This document shows, one piece after another, positions 5,968-14,527 of a DNA stretch of 18,165 nt. Source of the stretch: CAVWDU01 sp963840725 (lineage in GTDB: Bacteria; Pseudomonadota; Gammaproteobacteria; Pseudomonadales; Halieaceae); assembly GCA_963840725.1 (NCBI GenBank), contig CAWIZY010000021.1, positions 1-18,165 on the forward strand, given 5' to 3'. Each line of letters opens with the position of its first letter. Position 1 is the stretch's first letter. The notes beneath the pieces are model-generated. The model saw only the letters and a program-made list of their open reading frames with translations, was not told the DNA's origin and did not search any database. A program made the translations under genes and the position numbers.

Positions 5968-8250
5968 ATGGATCAACGCATCGAAAATCTAGCGTCAACC
6001 ACCTTTGGCGGAAAACGATTCACCCGAAATCAAATTGCCTCCATCCAAGAGATTACTCATAGATTTACAGCGCTGAGCCGTCGAGAGTTGGCCCATACGA
6101 TTTGTGAGCAGCTGCAGTGGCACACAGCCAAAGGCGAGAACAAGGTTCAATCATGCCTGGGTGTGCTGGAGAGTTTAGAGGCGTTGGGCATTCTTTCTTT
6201 ACCCAAAAAAGACAAATCAAAACAAAGAGGCCCGCAAAAGGCGATCGCTTGGACCGATCAAACAAAGGAACAGCCGGCCATTGAGGACAAGCTGAATCAA
6301 TTGACCCCCATCCGTCTTCAAGTGGTTTCAGAAAAAGAAGACATCCAGCAATGGAATGAGCTCATCGACAGGCATCACTACTTGGGCTACAAGCGTCCGG
6401 TAGGCGTTCACCTACGCTATTTCATTGTTGACAATCAGGCAAGAAGATTAGGCTGCCTACTGTTTTCATACGCGGTCAAGCGCTTACCTTGCCGCGATGA
6501 ATGGATTGGCTGGCAAGACACATCACATAAGAAGCACTTGGATTTAGTCGTCAATAACAATCGATTTTTGATATTTCCCTGGGTAAAAGTGAAATGCCTG
6601 GCGTCCAAGGCATTGTCCATTGCCTCACAACAGCTCGCTGATGACTGGGATGAGCACCATGGTTATAAACCGGTACTGCTAGAAACCTTTGTCGACCTCA
6701 CAAAATTTGATGCAACCTGCTATCGGGCCGCTAATTGGCAGTATCTTGGCGAGACGAAGGGGCGCGCAAGCAGCAAGAATACGCAAGGCAAAAGCCAAAA
6801 AGGCGTTTACGTTTACCCATTGGTCAACAATGCCAAGTGCCTACTACTCAATGGTCCCGCTGCCCCAACAAAAGCAGGCAAAAGGACATCGTATCGCGCA
6901 CCGAAACCGCTAACTTCAACCGACCCTTTTGTTCAGCTATGGCAAAACATCATCGGGACTGTCGCCACAGTTGCCAATGATTTTGACCGACAATGGCAAA
7001 AACGCCAACGGGTTCTCAACACGTTACTGATCATGCTCTTTATCTTTCGCCTGGTTTTCTCAAACAACAAACAAGGATACGCCATCACTATTGCCGAGCT
7101 TTGGGATCAGTGTCGTACCATGAACATAGCACTACCTCAAGACAACCCGGTTGCGCCGTCGGCATTTTGTAATGCCCGAGCGAAACTGGATGAACGAATA
7201 TTCAAGGTATTACATGCAGAGATTCTCCAACACCACGATAGCCCCTGTCGCGCCGATCAGTGGCAGTCGCATCGGATTTATGCAGTTGATGGATCGAGGA
7301 TGAATTTACCCCGTGAATTGCTTGGCTGTGGTTATCGAACTCCATCGGATAATGCGCACTATCCACAGGGCCTGCTGAGCTGCTTATACCAATTAAAAAC
7401 AAAGATCCCGGTAGATTTTGAGCTTGTGGCGCATGCCGACGAAAGAAAACTGGCGCTCACGCACCTGGCATCACTGTCTGAGAACGACGTGGTGGTTTAT
7501 GACCGCGGCTATTTCTCTTACGCCATGCTGTACGAGCATAGAAAACAGGGCATTCATCCGGTATTCAGGATGAAGTCCAAGGCGAGCAGCACTGTGGACA
7601 AGTTCATTGCCAGTAGCGAAACGGATAACGTTGTCCAGATTCTCCCAAGCAAGGAGAGCAAAATAGGATTACGAGCGAAATATCCGGAGGCAAGTTGCCA
7701 ACCGATACCTCTACGTGTTGTGAAATATACGGTTGCCGGCACCACGTACATTCTGGGAACCACATTGCTAGATCAGCAAAGATATACCATTGAAAATCTT
7801 TCAAATGTTTATCATTCACGCTGGGGAGTGGAGGAGCTTTATAAGATATCCAAACAGTTGATGCGAATAGAAGACTTTCATGGCAAAAGTGAGCGCGGCG
7901 TAAAGCAGGAACTCTATGCCCACTTCATTTTAATCACCTTAGCACGGATATTTTCAAATCACAGTGAAGACGGCTTCAACACAAAAAGTAGCGCCGATGC
8001 AACACAGCCAATAAAAGCGAATTTTAAAAACAGCTTGATTACAGTGGCCAGACATATCGAGGGCCTGCTGCTTCAACAGGCAAAATTGGTAACAGAAACC
8101 ATTAACCATATTGTTGCAAGCATTTCCTCGTCTCGACAGAAGCTACGCCCGAACAGGTCCTATGATCGCCGCTCCAGAAAGCCTGTTGGAAAATGGAAGC
8201 CGCCCAAACCCGCAAAGCTCACCGGCAAGCAACTACCTGCCCCCGCTTAG
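5968..8250 (+). CDS. DruA-like (DUF4338) domain fused to IS4-family transposase
   Basis: One uninterrupted 760-residue protein. Residues 1-110 are a helical N-terminal region. Residues about 115-300 are a DUF4338 domain, the family of Druantia protein DruA: HHYLGYKRPVGVHLRYFI, RDEWIGWQD, LVVNNNRFLIFPWVKVKCLA, GYKPVLLETFVD and CYRAANWQYLGETKGR are its landmark strings. After a Pro/Lys-rich linker (about 296-318) an IS4 DDE transposase follows, with D441 (YAVDGSRMNLP), D512 (VVYDRGYFSYAM) and E622 within the Y615-R618-E622-K629 signature, i.e. the Y(2)R(3)E(6)K pattern of IS4. A basic Pro-rich tail (RPNRSYDRRSRKPVGKWKPP) closes it. All catalytic residues are present and the element ends are intact, so it may be active. 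The role of the DUF4338 part in transposition is unknown; target choice or end binding are guesses. Confidence 0.93.
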   Translation: MDQRIENLASTTFGGKRFTRNQIASIQEITHRFTALSRRELAHTICEQLQWHTAKGENKVQSCLGVLESLEALGILSLPKKDKSKQRGPQKAIAWTDQTKEQPAIEDKLNQLTPIRLQVVSEKEDIQQWNELIDRHHYLGYKRPVGVHLRYFIVDNQARRLGCLLFSYAVKRLPCRDEWIGWQDTSHKKHLDLVVNNNRFLIFPWVKVKCLASKALSIASQQLADDWDEHHGYKPVLLETFVDLTKFDATCYRAANWQYLGETKGRASSKNTQGKSQKGVYVYPLVNNAKCLLLNGPAAPTKAGKRTSYRAPKPLTSTDPFVQLWQNIIGTVATVANDFDRQWQKRQRVLNTLLIMLFIFRLVFSNNKQGYAITIAELWDQCRTMNIALPQDNPVAPSAFCNARAKLDERIFKVLHAEILQHHDSPCRADQWQSHRIYAVDGSRMNLPRELLGCGYRTPSDNAHYPQGLLSCLYQLKTKIPVDFELVAHADERKLALTHLASLSENDVVVYDRGYFSYAMLYEHRKQGIHPVFRMKSKASSTVDKFIASSETDNVVQILPSKESKIGLRAKYPEASCQPIPLRVVKYTVAGTTYILGTTLLDQQRYTIENLSNVYHSRWGVEELYKISKQLMRIEDFHGKSERGVKQELYAHFILITLARIFSNHSEDGFNTKSSADATQPIKANFKNSLITVARHIEGLLLQQAKLVTETINHIVASISSSRQKLRPNRSYDRRSRKPVGKWKPPKPAKLTGKQLPAPA

Positions 8251-8312
8251 CCGCCAGACTAGCCGCTAGCCAGCCGCCGGGAACCGAATCCTTAAGTGAA
8301 TGGGCAATTTTG

Positions 8313-8329
8313 TTAAGTGAATGCCATTG
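8313..8329 (-). repeat. Right terminal inverted repeat of the IS4 element
   Basis: TTAAGTGAATGCCATTG ends at 8329. The word TTAAGTGAATG is repeated directly at 8292-8302, which could be a second transposase contact site. Confidence 0.88.
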
Positions 8330-8338
8330 CCTGCCCCC
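8330..8338. repeat. Right 9-bp target-site duplication (CCTGCCCCC)
   Basis: This is an exact copy of 5795-5803. Confidence 0.88.
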
Positions 8339-8553
8339 CTGGTGAATGTCACCGACAACAGTTAGACCGCCAAGCCTATTTGTTTACGATTATGCTAGCT
8401 AAAAATCTCCTATTGGGTAATTTTGTTGTAAGATGTCGCTCCACCGTAGCTAAGCCGGTTAGCCTGTGATCGGAAAATTGCGCGTTACATTGCCAGGCAC
8501 AGCGCGCTAAATTTGGCGAAGACATTGGCCAGTCGGCTTCAGGAGCCAAGTAA
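8339..8553. other. Intergenic region upstream of the DUF3302 gene
   Basis: This holds about 215 bases without a gene. It is the likely promoter region of the three-gene operon. TAAGAT at 8429-8434 resembles a -10 but has no good -35 at 17 bases. The IS4 insertion ends directly at its left, so upstream control sequences may have been displaced. Confidence 0.35.
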
Positions 8554-9144
8554 TTGCTTGAAAATATTTTATCCAGCATGCCGAAGCGCGCTGAATCGTT
8601 TGCAGGAAAAGCTGTCATGACCGACCAGAGAAGCCCCTTGCCCCTCACCGGCACCGCCAATTCACCCACTGGCGGGTTCGCCTTACTGCGCTGGCTATCA
8701 GTGGTTTTGATGGCATTGACGCCAACGTTTGCACAGGCATCGATGTTCAAGGGCGAGGCACTTGATACAGCCGCTGATATTATGTCCTGGGTAGTACTGG
8801 TGGTGGCGCCTATAACAGCCATCATAGTCTTTTGGCTGGTGCATATTCTGCCGGAAAAAATCGCCGAAAAAAGACAGCATCCCCAAGCCAAGGCCATTCA
8901 GGTGCTCTGCATACTGTCGCTATTTTTTGGTGGATTGTTGTGGCCCTTGGCGTGGCTATTGGCCTATACCAAGCCGGTGTTGCACAAGCTGGCCTATGGT
9001 ACCGACAAGGAGCCCCATGCTGATGATCATCCGAGTGAGGCGTCGGTGGCAAGCGATGACGCCGCGGAATTACAACGGCTGCGGCAGCAGGTTTTAGAAC
9101 TGGAATCCCGGCTGGACCACTCACCCGAAGCAGGCAAAGCGTAG
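8554..9144 (+). CDS. DUF3302 inner-membrane protein
   Basis: This is a small membrane protein of the DUF3302 (YibI-like) type, normally found next to HlyD/YibH-type adaptors. A hydrophobic signal-like segment (FALLRWLSVVLMALTPTFAQ) is followed by two membrane helices (MSWVVLVVAPITAIIVFWLV; LCILSLFFGGLLWPLAWLLA) around the conserved HILPEKIAEKRQHPQAKAIQ loop. A C-terminal cytoplasmic tail holds a short coiled coil (AAELQRLRQQVLELESRLDH). Starts possible are TTG 8554, with AGGAG eight bases upstream, ATG 8578 and ATG 8617. The last gives a protein that begins shortly before the signal-like helix, but TTG 8554 has the best ribosome binding site. It is the first gene of a tight operon: the adaptor begins three bases after its stop. 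Function unknown; probably an assembly or partner subunit of the adaptor. Confidence 0.82.
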   Translation: MLENILSSMPKRAESFAGKAVMTDQRSPLPLTGTANSPTGGFALLRWLSVVLMALTPTFAQASMFKGEALDTAADIMSWVVLVVAPITAIIVFWLVHILPEKIAEKRQHPQAKAIQVLCILSLFFGGLLWPLAWLLAYTKPVLHKLAYGTDKEPHADDHPSEASVASDDAAELQRLRQQVLELESRLDHSPEAGKA

Positions 9145-9147
9145 ACC

Positions 9148-10329
9148 ATGGAAATTCTCCTTCTCGGTATTTATGCGTTTTTCGCCTGGCTGGTTTTTTT
9201 CAAGTTCAAATGGCTGCCATGGAATATAACCACCCAGGTAATAACGATCACCTTGCCCATCATCGGCTTGACGATATTGATTCTCTCGCTCAATATCGTG
9301 GCACCCTCATCGCACGATATCCGCGTAGTTAACTATGTCGTACCCATCAATTCACCGGTGCGCGGGCTGGTCACCGAGGTTCCTATCGAACCCAACAGGC
9401 CGATCAAGAAAGGGGATGTGTTGTTCCAGATTGACCCGACCCCTTTTCAGATCGCAGTGCAGGGCTTCGAAGCACAAATCCTCCAATTGCAGGCACAATT
9501 GGTGACTGCCAGGGCGAACTCCCGAAATTACGCAGAGCAACTAAAAAGTGCAATCGGGCAAACGCAAGCCATACAGTCGCAATTGGCTTTGGCACGAATG
9601 CGCCTTAAACAATTCAAGGAACTGGCCGCATCGGGCGCCGGCAACAAGTTTGATTACGAACAGGCCAAAGCCGAGGTCAGCAACCTCAAAGGGCAGCTAG
9701 CCTCCAGCCTGGCATCTGAGGCCCAGGCCCGCGAGAAACTGGCGGCACTCACACCCGATGGTGACCAGGACGATGTTGCCAGTGTTAAAGCACAAATAGC
9801 CAGTGCTGAAGCCCAGCTTGCCGATGCCAACTGGCAACTTGGCCAAACCACCTACCGCGCACCGGCCAACGGTACCGTGGTGGCACTCACCCTGCGACCA
9901 GGCACGATGGCAGTGCCGCTGCCGATGGTGCCCGCAATGAATTTTATCGAGGATGAGCAGTGGCTTCTGGCTATTTATGCCCAGAACGAAGTACGCAAGA
10001 TTAAACCAGGCCAGGAAGCGGAAGTCGCATTTAAGATGTATCCGGGCCGTATCGTCAAGTGCACCGTAGATTCCATCATGTGGGCCACTGCCCAGGGGCA
10101 GCTACCCATTGGCAACATGAATACGGCGGGCGGTGTTGCACCCATACCGCCTTCCTCGCTCGCGGTACGCCTCCATCTCGACGCCAGAGACAAGGATCTT
10201 TTCCTGGCGTCAGGAGCAATCGGCCAGGGGGCGGTTTATACCGAGAGCGGCGAGATGATTCAGATATTGCGGCGCATCATCTTGCGGGTTAGTGCCAAGC
10301 TCGATTGGCTGATACTGAAACTTCATTGA
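9148..10329 (+). CDS. HlyD-family membrane-fusion protein (YibH-like adaptor)
   Basis: A 393-residue periplasmic adaptor linking an inner-membrane component to an outer-membrane channel. Two N-terminal hydrophobic helices (about 3-20 and 30-52) anchor it, an arrangement seen in the YibH/DUF3302-linked subgroup. Then come a biotinyl-lipoyl-like half (YVVPINSPVRGLVTEVPIEP, with NRPIKKGDVLFQIDPTPF), a long Ala/Gln-rich coiled-coil hairpin (about 105-225), the second lipoyl half (TTYRAPANGTVVALTLRPGT) and a beta-barrel segment (IKPGQEAEVAFKMYPGRIVK). It begins three bases after the DUF3302 stop and ends eight bases before the outer-membrane factor, so the three are almost surely co-transcribed. 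The substrate cannot be read from the sequence. Confidence 0.93.
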   Translation: MEILLLGIYAFFAWLVFFKFKWLPWNITTQVITITLPIIGLTILILSLNIVAPSSHDIRVVNYVVPINSPVRGLVTEVPIEPNRPIKKGDVLFQIDPTPFQIAVQGFEAQILQLQAQLVTARANSRNYAEQLKSAIGQTQAIQSQLALARMRLKQFKELAASGAGNKFDYEQAKAEVSNLKGQLASSLASEAQAREKLAALTPDGDQDDVASVKAQIASAEAQLADANWQLGQTTYRAPANGTVVALTLRPGTMAVPLPMVPAMNFIEDEQWLLAIYAQNEVRKIKPGQEAEVAFKMYPGRIVKCTVDSIMWATAQGQLPIGNMNTAGGVAPIPPSSLAVRLHLDARDKDLFLASGAIGQGAVYTESGEMIQILRRIILRVSAKLDWLILKLH

Positions 10330-10336
10330 GTAGACT

Positions 10337-11821
10337 GTGATGACCGCCATGTGGCTTGAACCCGGGAAACATAGCGGCAAGTTCGCGCTGGTTCGGCCAT
10401 TGCGCGGCTTGCTCGCCAGCGCGCTGGTATTCACCCTGGCGTCTTGTGCAGTCCATCCGCCCCCCAGCCGCGACGAGATTCAAGCACAGGCTGGCACTCT
10501 CTCACAGGTGGATTTAAAGGCACCGTGGAAGGCTGCTGATCTCTCCAACAAGCCTATAGATGATGACTGGCTTGCCTCTTTCGACGATCCCCAACTCAAT
10601 GCGCTGGTCGCCGAAGCCCTGCACCACAACCCGGACCTGGTTGTTGCAGCGACAATTGTCGAACAAGCCGAACAGCAGGTTGTAATGTCCAAGGCCATGC
10701 TGCTGCCGGCTGTCAACCTGGCAGGAACAGGCGGTTTCAAGTCCGGTGGAGGCGATCCCCTGCAAGGCATTGTGCTGGGCGTCTATTGGGAACCCGATCT
10801 GTGGGGGCGCCTGCGTTATGGACATAACGCCGCACATGCGACTTACGCTTCGGTGGCAGCCGACTACGAATTCAGCCGCCAATCCCTCGCCGCCACAGTT
10901 GCCAGGGCCTGGTTTACGGCCAGCGAAAGCGGGCTACAGCTGCAGATTGCCGAACAGACGGTCAAAGCCCAGCAGCAGTTGCTGGAACTGGAGGAAACAC
11001 GCTGGCGTGTGGGTCCAGGCAATGAACAGGATGTCGCAATGGCGCGTGCCACCCTTGGTACATTTCGCGACGCGCACCGGCAACTAACACTGGCCCACAG
11101 CCAAAGTGTGCGAGCGCTGGAGTTGTTGCTGGGGCGCTACCCTGGCGCCGAACTTGCTACCCGCCGCAGCTTGACCACAATGCCCACTCCAATCCCCGTG
11201 GGCTTGCCGCTACAAATGCTCGAACGTCGGCCAGACATGGTCGCGGCAGAGCAACGCGTGGCCGCGGCATTCGACCGTGTGGGTGAAGCAAAGGCGGCGC
11301 GCCTGCCCAACATAGTACTCAACGCCAGCGTCAGCGCATTTTCCAGTAACGTCCTGCAATTGGCGGAAGACTACACCAACCCTGGCGCCGGTGCTGGTGG
11401 CAATCTGATAGCGCCAATTTACCAGGGTGGCGCACTCAAAACCCAGGTTGAAATTCGCTCCCTGGAACAGAAGGAAGCCATCGCAGATTATGCCCGCATG
11501 GCATTGCGAGCACTCGGTGATGTTGAAAACAGCCTGGCAACCAGTGAGACACTGCGTGAAAGGCAGATACTGCTGGCCCAGGCAGTGGCAGATCACGAGC
11601 GCGCAATGGCGTTGACCGAGGCCAGTTATCGCGTCGGCATGTCTGACCTGCGCGCGGTGCAGCAACAACTGATCAGCCTTCAATCCTCGCGCCAGGCATT
11701 GCTGCGGGTGGAGAGCGAGCGCTTAAGCCAACGCACCAATTTGCACCTGGCACTTGGCGGCAGTTTTGCAGAACCTCCTGTGGCACAAGCCGATGCAAGC
11801 GCCGTTATGCAGGATCACTAA
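10337..11821 (+). CDS. NodT/RND-type outer-membrane efflux lipoprotein
   Basis: This is a 494-residue TolC-like channel lipoprotein, normal length for the family. The signal peptide ends in a lipobox LASC with acylated Cys at residue 37 from the GTG start. Next come the hallmark DDDWLASFDDPQLNALVAEAL, HNPDLVVAATIVEQAEQQ, PDLWGRLRYG and LERRPDMVAAEQRVAAAFDR strings, the latter marking the second OEP repeat, and IYQGGALKTQVEIRSLEQKE. Start choice: GTG 10337 directly abuts ATG 10340, and ATG 10349 is also in frame; all lie before the signal peptide. It is the last gene of the DUF3302-HlyD-NodT operon and provides the outer-membrane exit. Its TAA overlaps the nominal stop of the opposite-strand protease frame. 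Confidence 0.95.
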   Translation: MMTAMWLEPGKHSGKFALVRPLRGLLASALVFTLASCAVHPPPSRDEIQAQAGTLSQVDLKAPWKAADLSNKPIDDDWLASFDDPQLNALVAEALHHNPDLVVAATIVEQAEQQVVMSKAMLLPAVNLAGTGGFKSGGGDPLQGIVLGVYWEPDLWGRLRYGHNAAHATYASVAADYEFSRQSLAATVARAWFTASESGLQLQIAEQTVKAQQQLLELEETRWRVGPGNEQDVAMARATLGTFRDAHRQLTLAHSQSVRALELLLGRYPGAELATRRSLTTMPTPIPVGLPLQMLERRPDMVAAEQRVAAAFDRVGEAKAARLPNIVLNASVSAFSSNVLQLAEDYTNPGAGAGGNLIAPIYQGGALKTQVEIRSLEQKEAIADYARMALRALGDVENSLATSETLRERQILLAQAVADHERAMALTEASYRVGMSDLRAVQQQLISLQSSRQALLRVESERLSQRTNLHLALGGSFAEPPVAQADASAVMQDH

Positions 11822-11858
11822 AACCCGGATATGTCCCGGGGCGCGGTGTCGCACAGAG

Positions 11859-13146
11859 CTATTGCAACAGCTGTGTTTTGGCGATTCGAGACGTCTTCTG
11901 CTCGCCATCGTGCATCCACGTGACGGAGACGGGGAGCGTCATGCCTTGCGAACAAGCCCACCATCTCTGACACGGCACATAGCGTCGAGAAATCGGCCGC
12001 CACGGTGTCATTGCCGTCTATTTTAATAATCTGGTCGCCCAAGCTCATAGCAGCCCTGTCTGCAGCACTACCGCACCAGATCGCGCCGACGACTAACTGC
12101 TCATCACGCAGTTGTGGCTTGAAGCCATAGGTCGCGAAGCCGGGATAAAACGCGCGGGCTTTTCCCCGGGGCTCCAGATAAAGATCGTCGTGCAGCCAGT
12201 CGACCGTCACCCGAAAATGACGCAGGAAATCAATCCCGACATGAAAATCCGAGACTGCTGTCCCCGTAACCACGGGAAAATCTTTCAGCCGAAGATCTCC
12301 GAGGCGCAATTCGCGCAGCTTTGCGATACGTGCACTTGAGGATTTCTGACCAAAGACGGTCGACGATGAATGGCCCTCTTCAATTGGTGCGGTAGCGGCA
12401 ATCCGATCACCTGATTTTTCAAGTAGCGCAACCAACATAGCAATGGAGCCGTTGAACCCGAGATCAAGCGGCAGGGATACATCTTCAGCGTCACTAACGC
12501 CAACAGCAATGCGTGGTGAGCCAGCGGCATCTGAGCGCTTGAACGGGATCTTCATCGCCTTTGCCAGCGCTGGCAGCTGAGACAAGGTGTTTGTGATAAC
12601 AATCTGTTGAGCCTGAGAGTCAATTTGCCAGATGGCTGCTTGCAACAGGCTCGCGTCCAGCAGCCCGGCGGTGGAGAGGCAAGCAAGAGGATTGGGAGCT
12701 TCCCAGTCAACGACCGCCCCGACCTCGTGAAATTCCAGCCCTGCGATGCTTAAGCCAGGAATGCGGGTTACCGGCACTAACAGGTGACCGCCCTCAGGTC
12801 CCGCGAGGTCCGCAGTTGCCAATGTCTGCAAGCTGAGTTCGCGCGCCAGCGCTGGCGCAATTGTCATCGGTGCTCCAGAGTCTACGACGAAACTTTCTAC
12901 AGTCGATACGCCTTCTGGTTGGGCCTGCAGCAGAATTGTATTCTGATTCAGCCGAAATCCGCTTGAGGTATAAAAATCACTCTGCGGCGACTTTACGCCA
13001 GAGAGCAGCGTCTCTTCGGTGGGGCTAGAGTGGGCGGGTTGCGACGCTCCAGACTCGGTATAAGCACTGCTTGCGAAGAGTAAAGAGCCGACCAACACAA
13101 CTGCTAAGCGGCTTGAGTGCCTAGCCAATGGCGTTGGGAGTGACAT
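11859..13146 (-). pseudogene. Periplasmic retropepsin-like protease with PDZ domain, C-terminus frameshifted
   Basis: The frame starting at ATG 13146 (MSLPTPLARHSSRLAVVLVG, a signal peptide ending near ASSAYT) holds two retropepsin-like repeats. The first has a catalytic-type FVVDSGAPMTIAP (Asp about 60 residues after the signal). The second has PLDLGFNGSIAML, where D-L-G replaces D-T/S-G. A PDZ domain follows (about GFKPQLRDEQLVVGAIWCGS to GDQIIKIDG). An extra 16 codons to 13194 lack a signal and are less likely. Near 11945-11955 the frame shifts: the original frame runs on to 11818 with unrelated residues, while a neighbouring frame gives GMTLPVSVTWMHDGEQK and ends with TAG at 11859-11861, a normal closing strand for such proteins. 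One base is thus gained or lost; loss of the tip may be tolerated, so the protein could still work, or this may be a sequencing error. Confidence 0.7.
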
Positions 13147-13276
13147 AAGACATTGCTCCAAAACTACCGACGAGATGATCCCGGTTGAGACCACATGCTG
13201 CCAGCAATTTTAGACACTGACCAGCGATATCTCAGTGCCACTCCGGCTTACAACAAGTTCCGCAATGAAAGATCCA

Positions 13277-14260
13277 TTATATCGCTCTATCCAACGCAGC
13301 CTTGCGCCACAGGTAATACACAGCGGGCAGCACCAGCAAGGTCAGCAATACCGCGCTCACCATGCCGCCCACCATGGGTGCGGCAATACGGCTCATGACT
13401 TCGGACCCCGTTCCGGTGCCCAATAGAATAGGCAACAAACCGAAGATAACAGCGGCCGCGGTCATCATCACCGGGCGCACGCGCAAACCGGCACCGCGAA
13501 CAATTGCCCTTTTAAGCTGATCGATGGTCAGCGCTGTTTGCTTGTTGCTGTCGGTATGTGACACAGCTTCAAGCCAGGATTGGTTCAGGTAAACTAGCAC
13601 AATGACGTCAATTTCAACCGCAACCCCGGCCAGGGCAATAAACCCGACACCTACTGCAATCGAAAAATTGAAGCCCTGCCAATACATGAGCCAGAGACTG
13701 CCCACCAGTGCAAAGGGCAGCGTACCCATCAGCATCGCGACCTCGGCAAAACGCCGAAAATTCATAAACAGTAAAAGGGCGATAATGGCCAGGGTGAGAG
13801 GCACCACATATGCCAGCTTTTGCTTGGCCCGCTGCATGTATTCGTACTGACCCGACCAACTGATGGAATAGCCGGTGGGCAACTCCAGCTCATCGCGGAC
13901 CACCGCCCTAGCTCGCTCTACATAGGTACCGACATCGACGCCTTCTATATCGATAAAGCTCCAACCGTTGATTCGAGAATTTTCACTTTTGATTCCGGGC
14001 GGTCCATCTTCGATGTACACACGAGCGATATCACCCAGCGCGAGCATGCGTTTTTCCTGAACAATCAGCGACTGGATCAGTCGCTTGCCGATGAGAATCT
14101 CGCGTGCAGAGAATGTGCCAGCCCGAATGAAAAGACTCTCAGGAGCCGGGTGGTCGCCAGGGGAATCGAGATCGCGCCTGGCGATGACATTCGTCTGGAA
14201 AGCACCATCAATCAGTACGAATTTGGCCGCTTCGATAAAGTCGACTTTACACGTGTTTTG
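13277..14260 (-). pseudogene. C-terminal fragment of a CusA-like (HME-type) RND efflux pump
   Basis: The conserved part (ATG 14047 to TAA 13277, 256 residues) covers the end of the second periplasmic loop (LALGDIARVYIEDGPPGIKS), then membrane helices 8-12: LAYVVPLTLAIIALLLFMNF, ALVGSLWLMYWQGFNFSIAV, IALAGVAVEIDVIVLVYLNQ, the RAIVRGAGLRVRPVMMTAAA motif, and AAPMVGGMVSAVLLTLLVLP. Intact pumps have about 1040 residues, so three quarters are missing. The frame is open upstream to a stop at 14261-14263 without an ATG. That stretch (14048-14260) does not match the pump where it should, apart from a faint resemblance of AGTFSAREILIG to the G-x-F-x-x-R segment of CusB-type adaptors. This suggests an internal deletion that joined foreign or adaptor DNA to the pump tail. 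Not functional as a transporter. Confidence 0.85.
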
Positions 14261-14263
14261 TCA

Positions 14264-14527
14264 CCTTGAGAGTTGTTTGTTGCGATGCAGAGTTGCCTTC
14301 ACCCCGCGAGGCCGGAGTGAGCCGTTCGTGGTGCTGCGCGACCAACATTGGGCGGGAAAAAGTGTGTGGCACTGAATATTCAGATTGAGCGCAGTCAGGT
14401 ATACTGTGACGCAATCAACACTTCGGGATGTCACACCCCGCTGTTACCGACGATGTCTGCGTCGCGAATGATTCGTCAGGGCGCAGCTCTGGATTCAAGA
14501 CAATAAAACGATTAAAAGGAGAAAAAT
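14264..14527. other. Intergenic region before the small orphan gene
   Basis: About 260 bases without a supported gene. TATACT at 14400-14405 is a good -10 hexamer with no clear -35; the palindrome TGAATATTCA (14373-14382) lies just upstream and could be an activator or repressor site. The ribosome binding site AGGAG lies just before 14528. Confidence 0.35.

Larger units (their letters stand above)
5804..8329 (+). mobile_element. IS4-family element carrying a DruA-like/transposase fusion
   Basis: This is a complete element of 2526 bp. The ends are CAATGGCATTCA at 5804-5815 and TGAATGCCATTG at 8318-8329, with further matches (TTAA) just inside each. The 9-mer CCTGCCCCC lies directly outside both ends (5795-5803 and 8330-8338), a target-site duplication of the length known for IS4-family elements. 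It contains one gene. A subterminal copy of the end word TTAAGTGAATG also lies at 8292-8302. Confidence 0.92.

Noticed and set aside
8361..8367. GTTAGAC, which fits the GTTRRRY core of an integron attC site
   Set aside because: No matching RYYYAAC partner or paired R/L boxes within 60-130 bases on the rejoined target DNA, and no cassette array or integrase.
11824..11840. CCCGG...CCGGG hairpin between the convergent outer-membrane factor and protease genes
   Set aside because: Only a five-base stem with no T-run on either side; too weak to call a terminator.
13820..14269. Long plus-strand frame opposite the RND fragment
   Set aside because: Most of it is antisense to clearly conserved pump sequence; only its last 70 codons are ambiguous, and that is noted as a finding.
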